Assembly (NCBI RefSeq): GCF_011745365.1 | Contig: NW_024468910.1 | Location: 772,068-836,067, forward strand | Origin: Cryphonectria parasitica EP155 | Taxonomy: Eukaryota; Ascomycota; Sordariomycetes; Diaporthales; Cryphonectriaceae | Direction: 5' to 3' | Length of the DNA stretch: 64,000 bases | Part shown: piece by piece, positions 47,371 through 58,050 of the stretch | Position numbering within the stretch: the first letter of the stretch is position 1 | Layout: each line of letters starts with the position of its first letter | Notes under the pieces: generated by a model | Seen by the model: only the letters and a program-made list of their open reading frames with translations | The model's database searches: none | What the model was told of the DNA's origin: nothing | Program-made: the position numbers and the translations under genes

Positions 47371-50300
47371 ATAGATTGGTTGATTCAAGAGCAGAGGAGA
47401 ATCTGATCAATCGCTACTTAGCTGAAGCTCTAGCATAGAACCAATCTTTTGAAGCATGTTTCAGGCTCGTCTTAATTAACCAGGGAGCTATTATTATATA
47501 CAGTAGCTGCTCTATTGATATGAAGATCACAGATAGCCTAGGAATATCCAGGAAGCAGCGCTATTGCTTTGTAGTAGCAGATATTAGCTAGCTCAGCCTG
47601 ATTCTGGGATTCCTATAGCTTGAGATTGTTAACCCAGTAATACGATGAGATATGAGGCAATAAAGATTTCCCTTCTAGCGCTTCCAGATTCGGCTCTGCA
47701 CTATAATGAAAAAGCTTGAGGGAGCAAGAGTTGCCTTTGCAGCATATTACTATCCAAGCTCACCAAACCTACTCCTCGAAGCTAAGTCAGAAGATGCAGC
47801 GCTAGAGCTGCACTTGCTCTCTGAATACTGCAACTTCGTTAATCTATGCATGGAAAAAGCATCAAAGTTGCTTGCATTTCATACTGATATCGATTATTGC
47901 ATCAAGCTTGAAGAGAGAGCAAGACCGCTCTGGAGGCTCTTGTACGCTCTTTCTGCAGCTGAACTAGAAGTGCTTAGAAAATACTTGGAGGAGATGCTAA
48001 CCAGAGGATGGATTCAATCCTCGACTAGCTCTGCTAGCGCACCTATACTGTTTGTGCTAAAGAAAGAAGGCAAGCTGCACTTCTGCATGAACTATAGAGC
48101 GCTGAATCGGATTATACGCAAGAACTGTATCCCATTGCCTTTAATTACTGAGATTTTCAATCAACTAAGCTATATACAAATCTATACCAAGCTCAATCTT
48201 AAGAATGCATACTATTAGCTCCGAATCCGTAAAGGAGATGAGTAGAAGATCGCTTTCTGTATGAAATATAGCTATTTCGAGTACTATATTCTGCTCTTTA
48301 GCTTTACCAATGCTCCAGCTACATTCCAGGCATATATTAATAAGACGCTGGCAGGCTTAGTAAATGTGATCTGCATTATCTATCTGAATAATATCCTAAT
48401 CTACAGTAATAATGCTAAGCAGCATACAAGCTACATTCGAGAAATCTTGAAGCAGCTATAGCAATGAGAGCTATATCTCAATCTGAGAAAGTATGAGTTC
48501 AATATACAATAAGCGGAATTCCTAGGCTTTATAGTATCTTCAGAAGAAATCAGTATAAATAAAAAGCATATTGCAGCTATTATATAATAGCTGCTTCCAT
48601 GCACTATCTGCGATATTCAGATATTTCTTGGATTTACTGAGTTCTACCGTCGATTTATACGGAACTACTCCAAGATCGTTATATTATTAACTAATTTTTT
48701 GCAAGGTAGCAGTATAGGCATGGTTGCACTTTCGAACTGCGCCTGAGTAGCTTTCAAGATTCTGATCATGCTCTTTACAACAGCTTCATTGCTACGCTAC
48801 TACAATGCTGCATTACTAACAAGGGTTGAAACGAATGCTTCTGCTTTCGCTATAGAAGCTGTGCTAGCTCAGCTGTTTCAAAGCTGCTAGCATTCAATTG
48901 TCTTTCATTTAAAGAAGCTCTCTCTAATAGAAATACGGTATAGCGTGGGGAATATCAAGCTGTTAGCTATTGTAAACACTATATCAAACTAGCAGCATTA
49001 TTTGTTATATCTGCCTGAGCCTGTACTCATTCTTACAAATTATCTCAACTTGCAGTACTGAGAGACTAAACAGAAGCTATCTGCTCGCCAGTTGCGCTAG
49101 CTGAACAATCTCAGCATATATAATCTCATTATTCAATACCGCCCCAGCAAGTCCAATCCAGCTGATAGGTTGTTTAGGCAGCTAGATCATCAGGAAAGAA
49201 AGAAAGCTGAGCAGGAGCTGCAAAGCTTTAGCGATTTCATTACAATAAAGAATCTGAAGAATTAGAGAAAACCTTGTATTGATCATATTCGAAGAATAAG
49301 AGTAGAGCAAGCAGCAAACCTGAGTATCTTCTGTTTTCAAGTATATACTCTTCGCTATTCGAGCGAGAGCGCAAAGTTTAAGCAGACAGCAAACCTGAAT
49401 ATCTCCTGTTTTCGAAAGTGCACTCTTCGCTATTCGAGCGAGAGCGCAGAGTTGAAGCGGAGTATCCGCTTAGCAACTAATGTTGCTTGGATATCGAATT
49501 GCAAACCAATCATTCTTCTGCGCTTAGCAATGAAGCGAAGCGTAGTAACAGCGCTAGAGCAGCTTGCAGAGCTAATAAGAGCGCATCTGCTACAACTGCA
49601 ACAAGAAAATGTTTTTATTCAAACGAAAGCTTAGCGCAAGAGGCGAATATGCAGCTCTACAGCCAGTATGGAGCTATAGCAAGTTATCAAGAGCTTGCTA
49701 TGCTTCAGGGAATATATATTTGTGCTAAACTATCTATCAACTCACAAGGAGCTTTTGGAAGCATATTATGATGATTCAATAGCTAGCTATCTCAGCATAG
49801 CTAAGTCTACTAAGATGATTTCTTATTACTACTATTGGAATGCATTAGCTAAGAATATGAAGAAGCATATTAATATGTATACAGTATGCTAGCGGATAAA
49901 AACGAGGAAACAATGCTTATACAGCCTACTCAATTTCTTACTACTAGCAACTCGCTTATAAACTGAGATATCAATAAACTTTATTACTAGTCTGCTTGGA
50001 TTCATCGGTTTTTATAATAAAGCTTATAATGCTATTCTGGTGATCATTAATAAATACTCGAAGTACGCCCTATACATTCCAATAACAATATAGCTTATAA
50101 GCAGCAGCCTAGCAGATATTATGCTGTAGTATATATATCAGTTCTACAGCATTCCTGAGAGCATTGTATCAGATAGAGAAAGCTTCTTTATAAGCTACTT
50201 CTGAACTAACTTCTGCTTTCACCTAGAGACCAAGCAGCGCCTGAGCACTGCATTTCACTCCCAAACAGATAAACAAATCGAGCAGCAGAACTAGAACCTC

Positions 50301-51014
50301 GAACAATACTTCCGCGCTTATTGCAGCTTTTCTCAAGCAGATTAGACGCAGCGCCTACTCCTTATATAGGCAGTATATAATAGCGCAGACTATAGCGGAA
50401 CAGAATCATTACCTGCTATATTGCTCTACAGATTCCAACCAACAAAACTAACAGATATTAATATGCAGCGCTCAAGCTATATTCCCAAGATTTCAGAGCA
50501 GCTCGAAAATCTTGCTAAAGCTCGTAAGAAGGCTCAGAAAAGCTTCAATCATACAAGATAAGCATACATTAGATAGTATAATAAACGCTATACTGATAAA
50601 AGATTCTTTCTTAGCAACCTCGTTCTCATCTCAGCTAAGCATTTATGCTAAAAAGATGTTAACAATAAACTAGCAAACAAATACCTTAGCTCTTTTCGAG
50701 TACTGGAGATTGTAGGAGCGCATGAACTAGCGTATAAGCTCGAATTGCCAGCGAAATACAAGGTTCACAATATCTTTCCAATCATAACTCTGAAGAACTT
50801 CAATAAACGAGATGGAGAAGAGCTCGAAGCGCATCCTGACATCGATCTCGAGGAAGAGGCGCATTAAGAAGTGGAGGCTATTCTAGCATACCGAGAGCTA
50901 CCTAGGAACCGCTAATTCCTTATATATTGAAAGGGATATAGCAGCGATAAGGATTCATGGGAATCATAGGCATTTATTGATAATGAACTATTGATCAAAG
51001 AATATAAAGCATGA
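47371..51014 (+). pseudogene. Family C pol remnant: protease, RT, RNase H, integrase, chromodomain
   Basis: Protease begins within 10 bases of the B3 insertion (L-V-D-S-R-A-E-E-N-L-I; Gly of DSG changed to Arg). RT occupies 47706-48600: 170 codons open, then a stop, then 66 open codons with F-T-N-A-P-A-T-F-Q and Y-L-N-N-I-L. RNase H about 48740-49090. A 25-residue tandem duplication lies at 49313-49462. The integrase core is about 49970-50500 (S-D-R-E-S-F-F, then H-S-Q-T-D-K-Q-I-E-Q-Q-N). The chromodomain is about 50870-51005 (E-V-E-A-I-L, K-G-Y, K-D-S-W-E-S). Stops are fewer than in A or B pol. Confidence 0.88.
49313..49462 (+). repeat. 75-base tandem duplication in family C pol
   Basis: Two copies (49313-49387, 49388-49462) of a 25-codon unit, in frame, in the linker between RNase H and integrase. 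Both contain T-L-R-Y-S-S-E-S-A. They have diverged by several substitutions, some not RIP-type, so the duplication predates RIP of this copy. Confidence 0.85.
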
Positions 51015-51188
51015 TTAAAGCGGTAACAATGCAGTATGAAAGCTGCTTAGTTTTTGATTGGAAAACTAAAAACCCTTATATAGCCTACCTACCCGGGAAG
51101 TTAGCAACGCCCCTGCGTTGTAGCAATCAGTGCCAGTTATTTCCCATGCTATAAAAGCGCGCTCATCCATCCAGGGTTTTTAAAGAGG

Positions 51189-52150
51189 TTATCCTTCCTC
51201 TTCAGGAGCTGCTTCAGAGAGCTTGCGAGCCGCCTCAGCCAGTACCTCCAGAGCGCTGATACTGCGCTGGAGCAGTAACATCAACTTCTCGCTCAAAACG
51301 GGGGCAGGAGATGCACTAACTACTAGCGCAGAAGCAGTGCTTACAGAGCGCACCAGCTGGAGAATATCTTGCAAGTTCTCGTCGGTCGGCTTCTGACCAA
51401 AGGCGCACGCACTATTCAGGGCTAAGCCTGCTTCGTATGGAAGCTATAGCAGCTTGTAAGCAGCGCGGAAGATAAGAGGAAGCAGGGGTAATACTACTTA
51501 CGGAGTAGCAAGAATGGTTATTGCTGGCGCACTGAAAACAACGAGCATCAGAATCTATGATGAGTTAGCATGAGGAACAGTAGGACAGTGATGAGGGAGC
51601 TTGCTTACCCGCCTGATCCTAGCACCGGATACCCGGCTCCTGGATGCAGCGGCGCATGTACTCCTGACACCAGCCTGCCGGGGGGCGCACTGCACCCGGC
51701 CCCGCAGGGACCTTCTTTCTCTTGACAGCCTGACAATATCAGTACGACGCTGTATACACGGTATATCTGGGTACTCACGGAGGCCGTGGGAGTGACGGGA
51801 GGAGGAACTCCTGGGGAGGGAGTCGCGAGGAACTCGGGCGGGGGCGAGAGAGAGGGCGAGGGCGAGGGCGAGGGAGAGGCCCTCTTGCGCTTCTTGCTAG
51901 CGGGGGCCTTGCAGCCACCACGCCGACCGCTGCGGCGGCCACGAGAAGGAGGGGACGAGGGAGCAGCGGGGGCGCCAGAGGGCAGAGAGTGGCGGGGAGG
52001 GGGCATCGCGTTAACAGCGCCGGAGGAGGCATTGCCAGCCTCCGAGGCCTCAGGGGCGGTCTGACCCTCAGAAACCTTAGGGGCTGGCGCAGCCTCCCCA
52101 GATGCGTTGATAGCAGTAAAAGAAAACATCTGCGATGAATCAGCTTCCAT
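51189..52150 (-). pseudogene. Antisense spliced Cys-cluster gene of family C
   Basis: Four exons: 52150-51779, 51729-51609, 51554-51502, 51443-51189. The introns (49, 54 and 58 bases) have donors GTGAGT, GTAAGC, GTAAGT and acceptors TTGTCAG, ATCATAG, CTATAG, with CTGAT or GCTAAC branch sites. Splicing gives one frame of 266 codons with a single TAG (51619-51621, a RIP-type change). The N-terminal half is Ala/Ser/Pro-rich with basic K-K-R-K-R (residues 86-90), a nuclear-localisation-like signal, and an S-P repeat. The cluster is C145-x2-Y148-x3-C152-x7-C160-x9-C170-x2-C173-x6-C180; Y148 could be a mutated Cys. The C-terminus is helical with Leu heptads. It lies about 170 bases beyond pol, opposite strand. 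Unknown function; a DNA-binding regulator is inferred. Confidence 0.72.
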
Positions 52151-52622
52151 GCAATGCTTCAGAGGATAGGGATATACGTACTGTGCTGTTACTGCTATTG
52201 TTGTTATTATTGCTGCTGCTGCTGCTGTGATGGCTGAGAGAAGGGAAAACAGAAAGAGAGAGGGGTTCAGGCGCAAGAGCGAAATAAGGGACAACAGTGC
52301 TCCACTAGCGCATACATCCCAGGCAACCCTGTTGTCTAGCTCTAGAAGCTATTCCGAGATCGCGGTAGCATGGACAACCGCGCCAAGCTGCACAGTCTTT
52401 GTAACCACGCCGCGTCTGCGCTGCGCCAGCGCTGGGGCAACCTTCACAACATTACATGATTTACCAGCGGAGGGAAACTTGGCTCTCTAGGGCGAGGCAC
52501 TCCAACAACAAGAACTAACTAATGAGAGAACTATTGACAAGTATGAAGGGACCTGTGGATCCGCACAAAAGCAGCTCGGATGCATAGTTCCTGGGAACAG
52601 GAACCTGGAAGAGGGAGGATTC
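52151..52622. other. Family C 3' non-coding region with polypurine tract
   Basis: Sequence between the antisense gene start and the 3' LTR. It should contain the antisense promoter: a (TGC)n microsatellite lies at 52210-52226, but no clear TATA. GGAAGAGGGAGGATTC ending at 52622 is the polypurine tract for family C, agreeing with + orientation. Confidence 0.65.
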
Positions 52623-52932
52623 TGTTAGAGCTTGTATGCGCACAAAGGAAATAGGTAGCTCTTGCAACCCCTGGTGGCGGTCCAGGGCTGCTGCAAGAGC
52701 TTCGCTCCGAAGCAGCGCTCTCGTACGATGCTGCGTAGCCATCAGGCCATTATCATCCCATCTAGTCCAGGCCAATTGTGTACATAAGGGAAAGGGGAAC
52801 AACAGGTCCAGCAGCGAAAAAGAGGAGGAGGGAGATAGGTTCAGTAGTCCCTTTGAATGGAAGCATCAACAGAGCGGCTTGGGAGCAGCTCACACCCCTT
52901 CACCTCACTTGTGTGCCCTTTTTACCCTGACA
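52623..52932 (+). repeat. LTR-C (3')
   Basis: 310 bases; starts TGTTAGAG (TGTCAGGG in the 5' LTR) and ends CCCTGACA, followed by the ATAAA duplication. Confidence 0.95.
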
Positions 52933-52937
52933 ATAAA

Positions 52938-53597
52938 CAATGCAGATCTTTTCTATATTAGGTGCTGTATCTCCTATGAACTTTTTGTACCCTTCCCGAG
53001 TTTCTGTATCCCCCCCGAGCTTTTTGTACCCCCCCCCGAACTTTTTTGTACCCCCCATGAGCTATAAGCCCGCTTGAGACGAGAGATGAGAAGACAACCA
53101 GTATTGGTGCTATCACTGCTCTTGCTCTCGAGAAGGTCTGCTTGTCCTGTAGCTTGGCGATGGGTTGGCGGCTGGCTTTGGATGCGTACTGCGAATCGTG
53201 CAATGCAGTACGTATGGCAGAGTGATGATGATTTAGCTTGCTAGGCAAATAACGATGGATGGGGATGGTAATGGTGGAAATTCTAAAGGACACATGAAGG
53301 CAGGCAGGGAGAAGAGATTGAAGAACAATGCGGGGGTGCAGCTAATCAAAGTCAGGAGAGCAATTGCGCGATCGGAAATAAAGAGTGCGATGCAACTATG
53401 CTCCTTTTTGCTGGCGCTAATCCGTTCGTGCTATCATGCTTTAGCCTAGGATCACGCCATACTCAATGCTAATCTAGCGCTAATTTTTACCAGAAAACCC
53501 ATGATTGGTTGAAGATACTAGAGACATGTCAAACAGGCCACATGTTACTTTTCGAGATAAGGAATTTAGGCAATTCTACTGGTAGATAAGCTAGCGC
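52938..53597. other. Unassigned sequence between elements C and A4
   Basis: No similarity to A, B or C. Composition is balanced and not RIP-like. 52978-53063 holds four imperfect units of about 20 bases (GARCTTTTTGTACCCYYCCC). A 111-codon minus-strand frame (52958-53293) runs through these units but shows no domain. A short inverted repeat, CGTACTGC/GCAGTACG, lies near 53186-53212. It may be single-copy host DNA; it should join 33301 once C is removed, yet lacks the island palindrome. Confidence 0.4.
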
Positions 53598-53657
53598 CTG
53601 TCGATTCCCTGTTGGCGGAGCCTGTCCTGTGACCTGCATGTCGGATGGGTCATAACA
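53598..53657 (-). repeat. Truncated LTR-A (3' LTR of A4)
   Basis: Only the LTR start (complement TGTTATGACCCATCCGACATG) remains, next to a purine-rich tract (GATAGGAGGGAGATGA on the minus strand). The distal part, including any U3 module, is missing. Confidence 0.8.
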
Positions 53658-53749
53658 TCATCTCCCTCCTATCAGTCGTTGTCCTCAACGATCTTCTGTA
53701 AGTTTCCTGGCAAGATCTTTGTGCGTTGGATTATGCCTTCCTAATCGGG

Positions 53750-54442
53750 ATGTCGACCAGAGTCCTGAATTCCCGTATCGGCAAATCTCCTTCTTCGTCT
53801 CTTTCCAAGAAGAGCCTTGCTCGTCTTGAACGCTTCAGTTACATCGAGTCCAAGGGGTACGAAGTAATGCCGTGTTCTTCGTGTCTGGAGGAAGGGGTGG
53901 CGTGCAAGATGGTGGATGGGGTCAAGAGCCGTTCTCAGTGTACGAAACGAGGTCGTTCCTGTGATGCTGGTCGAATCCCCATGTCTTCTCGTGAGCCTTC
54001 CCTTTCCTCTTTCTTAGTTCTTGCTGATGGTACTGCCTTAGTATCTCGTATTACCGATGAGTTGGTTCGTTTGGATGGTAGGGAGGTGGAGGAGGAGGAG
54101 CGTTTGTTGGAGCGTCAGCGGGAGCTGGCGGATGCTCAGGCTCGTTTGTCCGAGTCCTTAGGTCGTTTGTCTCGTTTGAAGAAGCAGCGACGCTTCCTTC
54201 AGGAGAAGGGGATAAAATTGGTGAATGAGGGCCTGGAGGAGGAGGAGCGCGAGCGCGTGGCGGCCGAGGTGCAGGCTGTGGTTTCCGCGGAGCCCGTGGT
54301 TGTTCCTGGGGGTTTCTCTTCTGGAGGTTTTGACTGGAATTCCGTAGATGTGGGGAATGCGGTGGTGGATTGGTCGGGTTTTCTGGAGGGCGAGGTTCCC
54401 GAGGCTTCTGGGTCTCGGTCCGGGGCGGAGCGATCGTCTTAG
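53750..54442 (+). CDS. Antisense Zn2Cys6-like/coiled-coil protein of A4
   Basis: The best preserved copy: 230 codons without a stop from ATG 53750 to TAG 54440-54442, overlapping the pol stop by 2 bases. A 51-base in-frame intron (53991-54041, GTGAGC...CTGAT...CCTTAG) is supported by the A3 intron at the same point; splicing gives 213 residues. Cluster: C42-x2-C45-x6-C52-x8-R61-x2-C64-x6-C71. R61 (CGT) is Cys in A3, a change that is not RIP-type. Residues 105-178 are Glu/Arg/Leu heptads, a strong coiled coil. The tail (193-222) has F-D-W-N and V-V-D-W-S-G-F-L-E, shared by all four copies. The basic/Ser N-terminus fits a nuclear protein. Role unknown; self-regulation of the element is inferred. 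Transcription would start from the 3' LTR side. Confidence 0.78.
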   Translation: MSTRVLNSRIGKSPSSSLSKKSLARLERFSYIESKGYEVMPCSSCLEEGVACKMVDGVKSRSQCTKRGRSCDAGRIPMSSREPSLSSFLVLADGTALVSRITDELVRLDGREVEEEERLLERQRELADAQARLSESLGRLSRLKKQRRFLQEKGIKLVNEGLEEEERERVAAEVQAVVSAEPVVVPGGFSSGGFDWNSVDVGNAVVDWSGFLEGEVPEASGSRSGAERSS

Positions 54443-57400
54443 ATACTGGTTTCCTTCCTTTTCCAATACTCAGCTACTCTTTCTTAAGCGTTCTTGATGT
54501 TTTTCTGTGGTTCCCATGAATTTTCGCTTGCTGGGTAACTCTTCTATTTGATGAGGTATTCCTTCGTGCTGTCCGTGCCTCTATGCTTGAGGATTTTTTC
54601 CATCTCATACTCTGGTTCGTTATTTTCTACTTCTGCTGTTTTGTTCGCTAGTATTTTCTGTGCTGCTGGTTCCAGCAGTAAGACGTGGAAAACCGGGTGT
54701 ATTCTCATCCCATGAGATAATGCTAACTTGTAGTTGATCGGAGAAATCTGCTGCAAGATTTTGAATGATTCTAACTTCTTATAGTTGAGTTTGTTGCTGG
54801 ATCTAGTTGTTTTAATGTTTTTTCGAAGTAGATAAACCTTATTTCCTTTCTGTAGGATTGGTTTCTCAATTCTTTTGGAGTTTGCATATTGCATTATTCG
54901 TTCTTAAATAAATTGTAATTCTGATTAGAGTTTCTTCTGAACTTTCTTGATCTTCTTAATTCTTTTATTCGCAGCTTCTGCATCTGCTTCTAGCAGTACT
55001 TTGTAGTAAGCTATTGAGTTATATCTATAGAGTATAAAGAATAGTGATTTCTTTATTATGCTTGTATTTGCGCTATTATAAGCGAATTATGCAAGAAGCA
55101 ATAGATTAATCCAGTTGTTCTGTTTCTGATTGATATAGTATTGAAGATATTATTTAATAACTTGATTTATTCTTTCTATTTATTCATCTGTTTATAAGTG
55201 AAATACTATGAATATTCTATAGTATATTCTAAGCTGTTTTATAAGTAAAGTTCAAAACTTTGAATTGAACTTTCTATCTCTATTGGAGATTACTTTCTCT
55301 AGCATGCTGTAATTAGCAATAATCGTTCTGAGAAATATATATGCAAGTTCTTCTGCTATACTGCTTTCCTTATAGAAGAGAAAATAAGCATACTTGCTCA
55401 GTTTGCAAACTACTACTAGAATGCTATTATATTATATCTTAATTAAAAGTTTTTGTAAGAGAAGTAGCTTAATAATAAAGTTTAGACTAATAGATTGCTA
55501 AATAGTTGTAAATACTAATAGGAAGTGCAGTAGTTTGTAAAGCTTATATCTTTCTGCTTTATTCTTCTTGCAGCTATTGCATTATTATAGAATATTCTCA
55601 ATTCTTTTTCTAAAGCCTAATAAGTTTCAGTATTTTTTAATGCATTCATAAGTTACTCTAACTTCTTAATATCTGTATGCTGGTATACTATGTATATTCC
55701 TGATATAGCTATCTTGTTCGTTTAAAGTTATTGATTCTGAATTCTTTTCCGAAGATCCAATTCTGAAGGCAGCATTCAGCTCTCTATATACATTAACGAG
55801 ATTTCCTAATTCATCTTGAACAAAGATGTTCTATATATCTGAGGAATTTGCATCTCAATAATCTAATCTTCTGCTAAGAGCATCTGCTTATCTATTTTCT
55901 GAGCTTTTGCAGTATACAATCTTAAAATCAAATTATAAGAGAAATTCTGCTTATCTAACTTGTTATTTGTTCAAAATCTTAATTATTATAAATATAGTTA
56001 GATTCTTATAATCCGAGTGAATTATAATTGAATATTATATGCTAATGAAATAGTATTGCTACTTCTTGAAAGCTTTCACTATTGCTATGAGTTCCTAATC
56101 AGAGATTCTGTAGTTGATTTCTGAGCTATTCAACTTCTTTGAAAAGTTGCTTATAATTCTTAAATGCTCTTAATCATCTCATTAGCTAAGTTGTTCTCTG
56201 AGTGCATATCCCGATATATCAGTCTTGATTTCAAAGAGTTTGTAAAGATCTACTTTATACAGAATTAGCTCTAAGATAATATATCTGATGATCTCATCAA
56301 AAGCTTCTTGCGCCTTAGGATCTCATTTAAAGAGCTGCTTCTTTTTGGTAAGATTTGTAAGAGAATGTATAATCTAGCTATAGTTTTTAATGAACTGCTT
56401 GTAGAAGTTAATATATCCGAGAAAAGACTTAATATTTCTAATATTTTTGGGAATTAGCTAATTCCTAACAGCTTCTACCTTATCTTTCTGTAGCTTAATG
56501 CATTCTAGCTCGATTATGAATCTGAGATAGTTGATCTTTTGTATATAAAAGTAACTCTTTGCAGGTTTCACAAGAAGTTTTGCATCTTGGAGCGTTTGCA
56601 ACACTGTTTCCACATATTCCTTGTATTCTTCAAGTATTCAAGAGTAAATAAGGATATCATTGAGATAAGCAATAACGAACTGATTCAGATGCTTGTATAG
56701 AATGTAATTAATCATTTCCTGAAACAAAGCTGAGGCATTTATTAATCCAAAGAGTATAACCAAATATTTGTAGTATCTGTAGCGTATTCTGAAAGCAGTT
56801 TTCCATTCTTCTTCTTCCTTTACTCTGATTAGATTATAAGCTTCTTTCAAATTCAGAACTATGAATTACTATGCTTCTTGCAATTTATTTCGTAGTTCCT
56901 TGATAAGTAGCAACAGATATCAGTTCTTGATTGTAATATTATTGAATTGCTTATAATCAATGCATAGCCTAAGCTTGCTATTCTTTTTAAATATAAATAG
57001 AATGAGGTATTCTGCTAGTAATTGCAATAGTTATATATATTCTTTCTTAAGATTCTCATCGAGATACTCTCTAAGTATCTTTAATTATATCTTGTTTAAT
57101 CTGTAGATGAAGAAGAATTTGGATTGTTTCCCTTCTTGTAGCAGGATCTTATAGTTGTATGAGCTATATTTTAGCAATCCTGTATTCAATTCTTTCTGAA
57201 ATAGTTTCTTAAACTTATAATATTCTTATAGTATATTCGCAAGTATTAGTTCTGATTCTTATGCTATTTCTGCTATCTGGAGGAACAGTAGGTACTGTTA
57301 AGCGTGCTTCTTTTCTAATAGCGTTTTCGAGAGCCTTAAGCGTTCGCTCCGGGCCGGATCGAGCGCTTGAGAGCTTAGTTTCGAGGTTTTTCCCGTATGG

Positions 57401-58050
57401 TTTCACAATTCATATTCTGAAGCTTTTCCTTGCTGCTCCGGGGCGAACTAACTTGCTGAGAGTCTTGCTTCCGTTGTTTTGCTAACCTGTTAGCGCTCTA
57501 GCACTGTTTGGATTCGCTTGTTACTAAGTCCTTCTCTTTGAACTGCCAGCTCTGCTAACTTGAAAGTATGTATGAAGTTGTTTGAAGCTTCTTTTCCCGA
57601 ATATTCTTTAATAACTAGCTTCGATCCTGCATTATTGATTGCAATTATCTCTCTGAATACAGCTTGTTCTTATGAGATCTGGCCAGTAGTTCAATCGATT
57701 CAAGAATTGTGCTTCTTGAGCTATAAAAGTTCTATAATCAGCTCATATTATGCTGTATTCATAATATCAAAGAAAGCTCTGATTACATATTCTTGGATTA
57801 AGATAAGTAGATGATCAGTCTTCTTATTGATTATTCCTTGATTGTATGCAACAGATTGTTCTTCTATAGTGCTGAGAGTATATAAGCATCTTTTCCATTT
57901 CCATTGTAGTTATATCTGATTGATAATATATAAGAATATAAAGTTTCTCTAAGCATTACTGTTCAATAGTACGCTATATTTGTATTCTTGAATATATATA
58001 TCGAACTTAATATAAGCATAATCTGTTCTAGAAGCTTCATATAGAAACTA
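54439..58050 (-). pseudogene. A4 pol remnant: protease, RT, RNase H, integrase, chromodomain
   Basis: Same layout as A3. The chromodomain starts in the open stretch 54544-54894 (Y-E-M-E-K-I-L-K-H-R) and continues downstream to TAA 54439-54441. Integrase about 54900-55740, RNase H about 55860-56320, RT about 56370-57240, with 70 open codons at 56638-56850 that include K-T-A-F, F-G-L-I-N-A-S and Y-L-N-D-I-L; one of the two catalytic Asp residues survives. Protease about 57950-57990. Many stops elsewhere. Confidence 0.86.

Larger units (their letters stand above)
33307..52932 (+). mobile_element. Complete family C chromovirus, interrupted by B3
   Basis: LTR-C at both ends (310 bases each) and a perfect 5-base target duplication ATAAA (33302-33306, 52933-52937). 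Without B3 and its 4-base duplication the element is about 7.3 kb. Order: LTR, gag with four CCHC knuckles, [B3], protease, RT, RNase H, integrase, chromodomain, an antisense spliced gene, a polypurine tract, LTR. Composition is uneven: the gag start and the 3' 1.5 kb are GC-rich with few RIP changes, pol is AT-richer with many. Confidence 0.95.

Noticed and set aside
51786..52064. A 92-codon Gly/Glu-rich + strand frame
   Set aside because: A shadow of exon 1 of the family C antisense gene in GC-rich repetitive sequence.
52151..52294. Extension of the minus-strand frame upstream of 52150 giving a hydrophobic, signal-peptide-like N-terminus
   Set aside because: The upstream part is low-complexity from a TGC microsatellite, and the nuclear-type basic stretch downstream argues against secretion; the ATG at 52150 is preferred.
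52636..53067. A 143-codon frame starting in LTR-C, also at 19741 and 33320
   Set aside because: It begins inside LTR-C and runs into a minisatellite; the shared part is LTR sequence.
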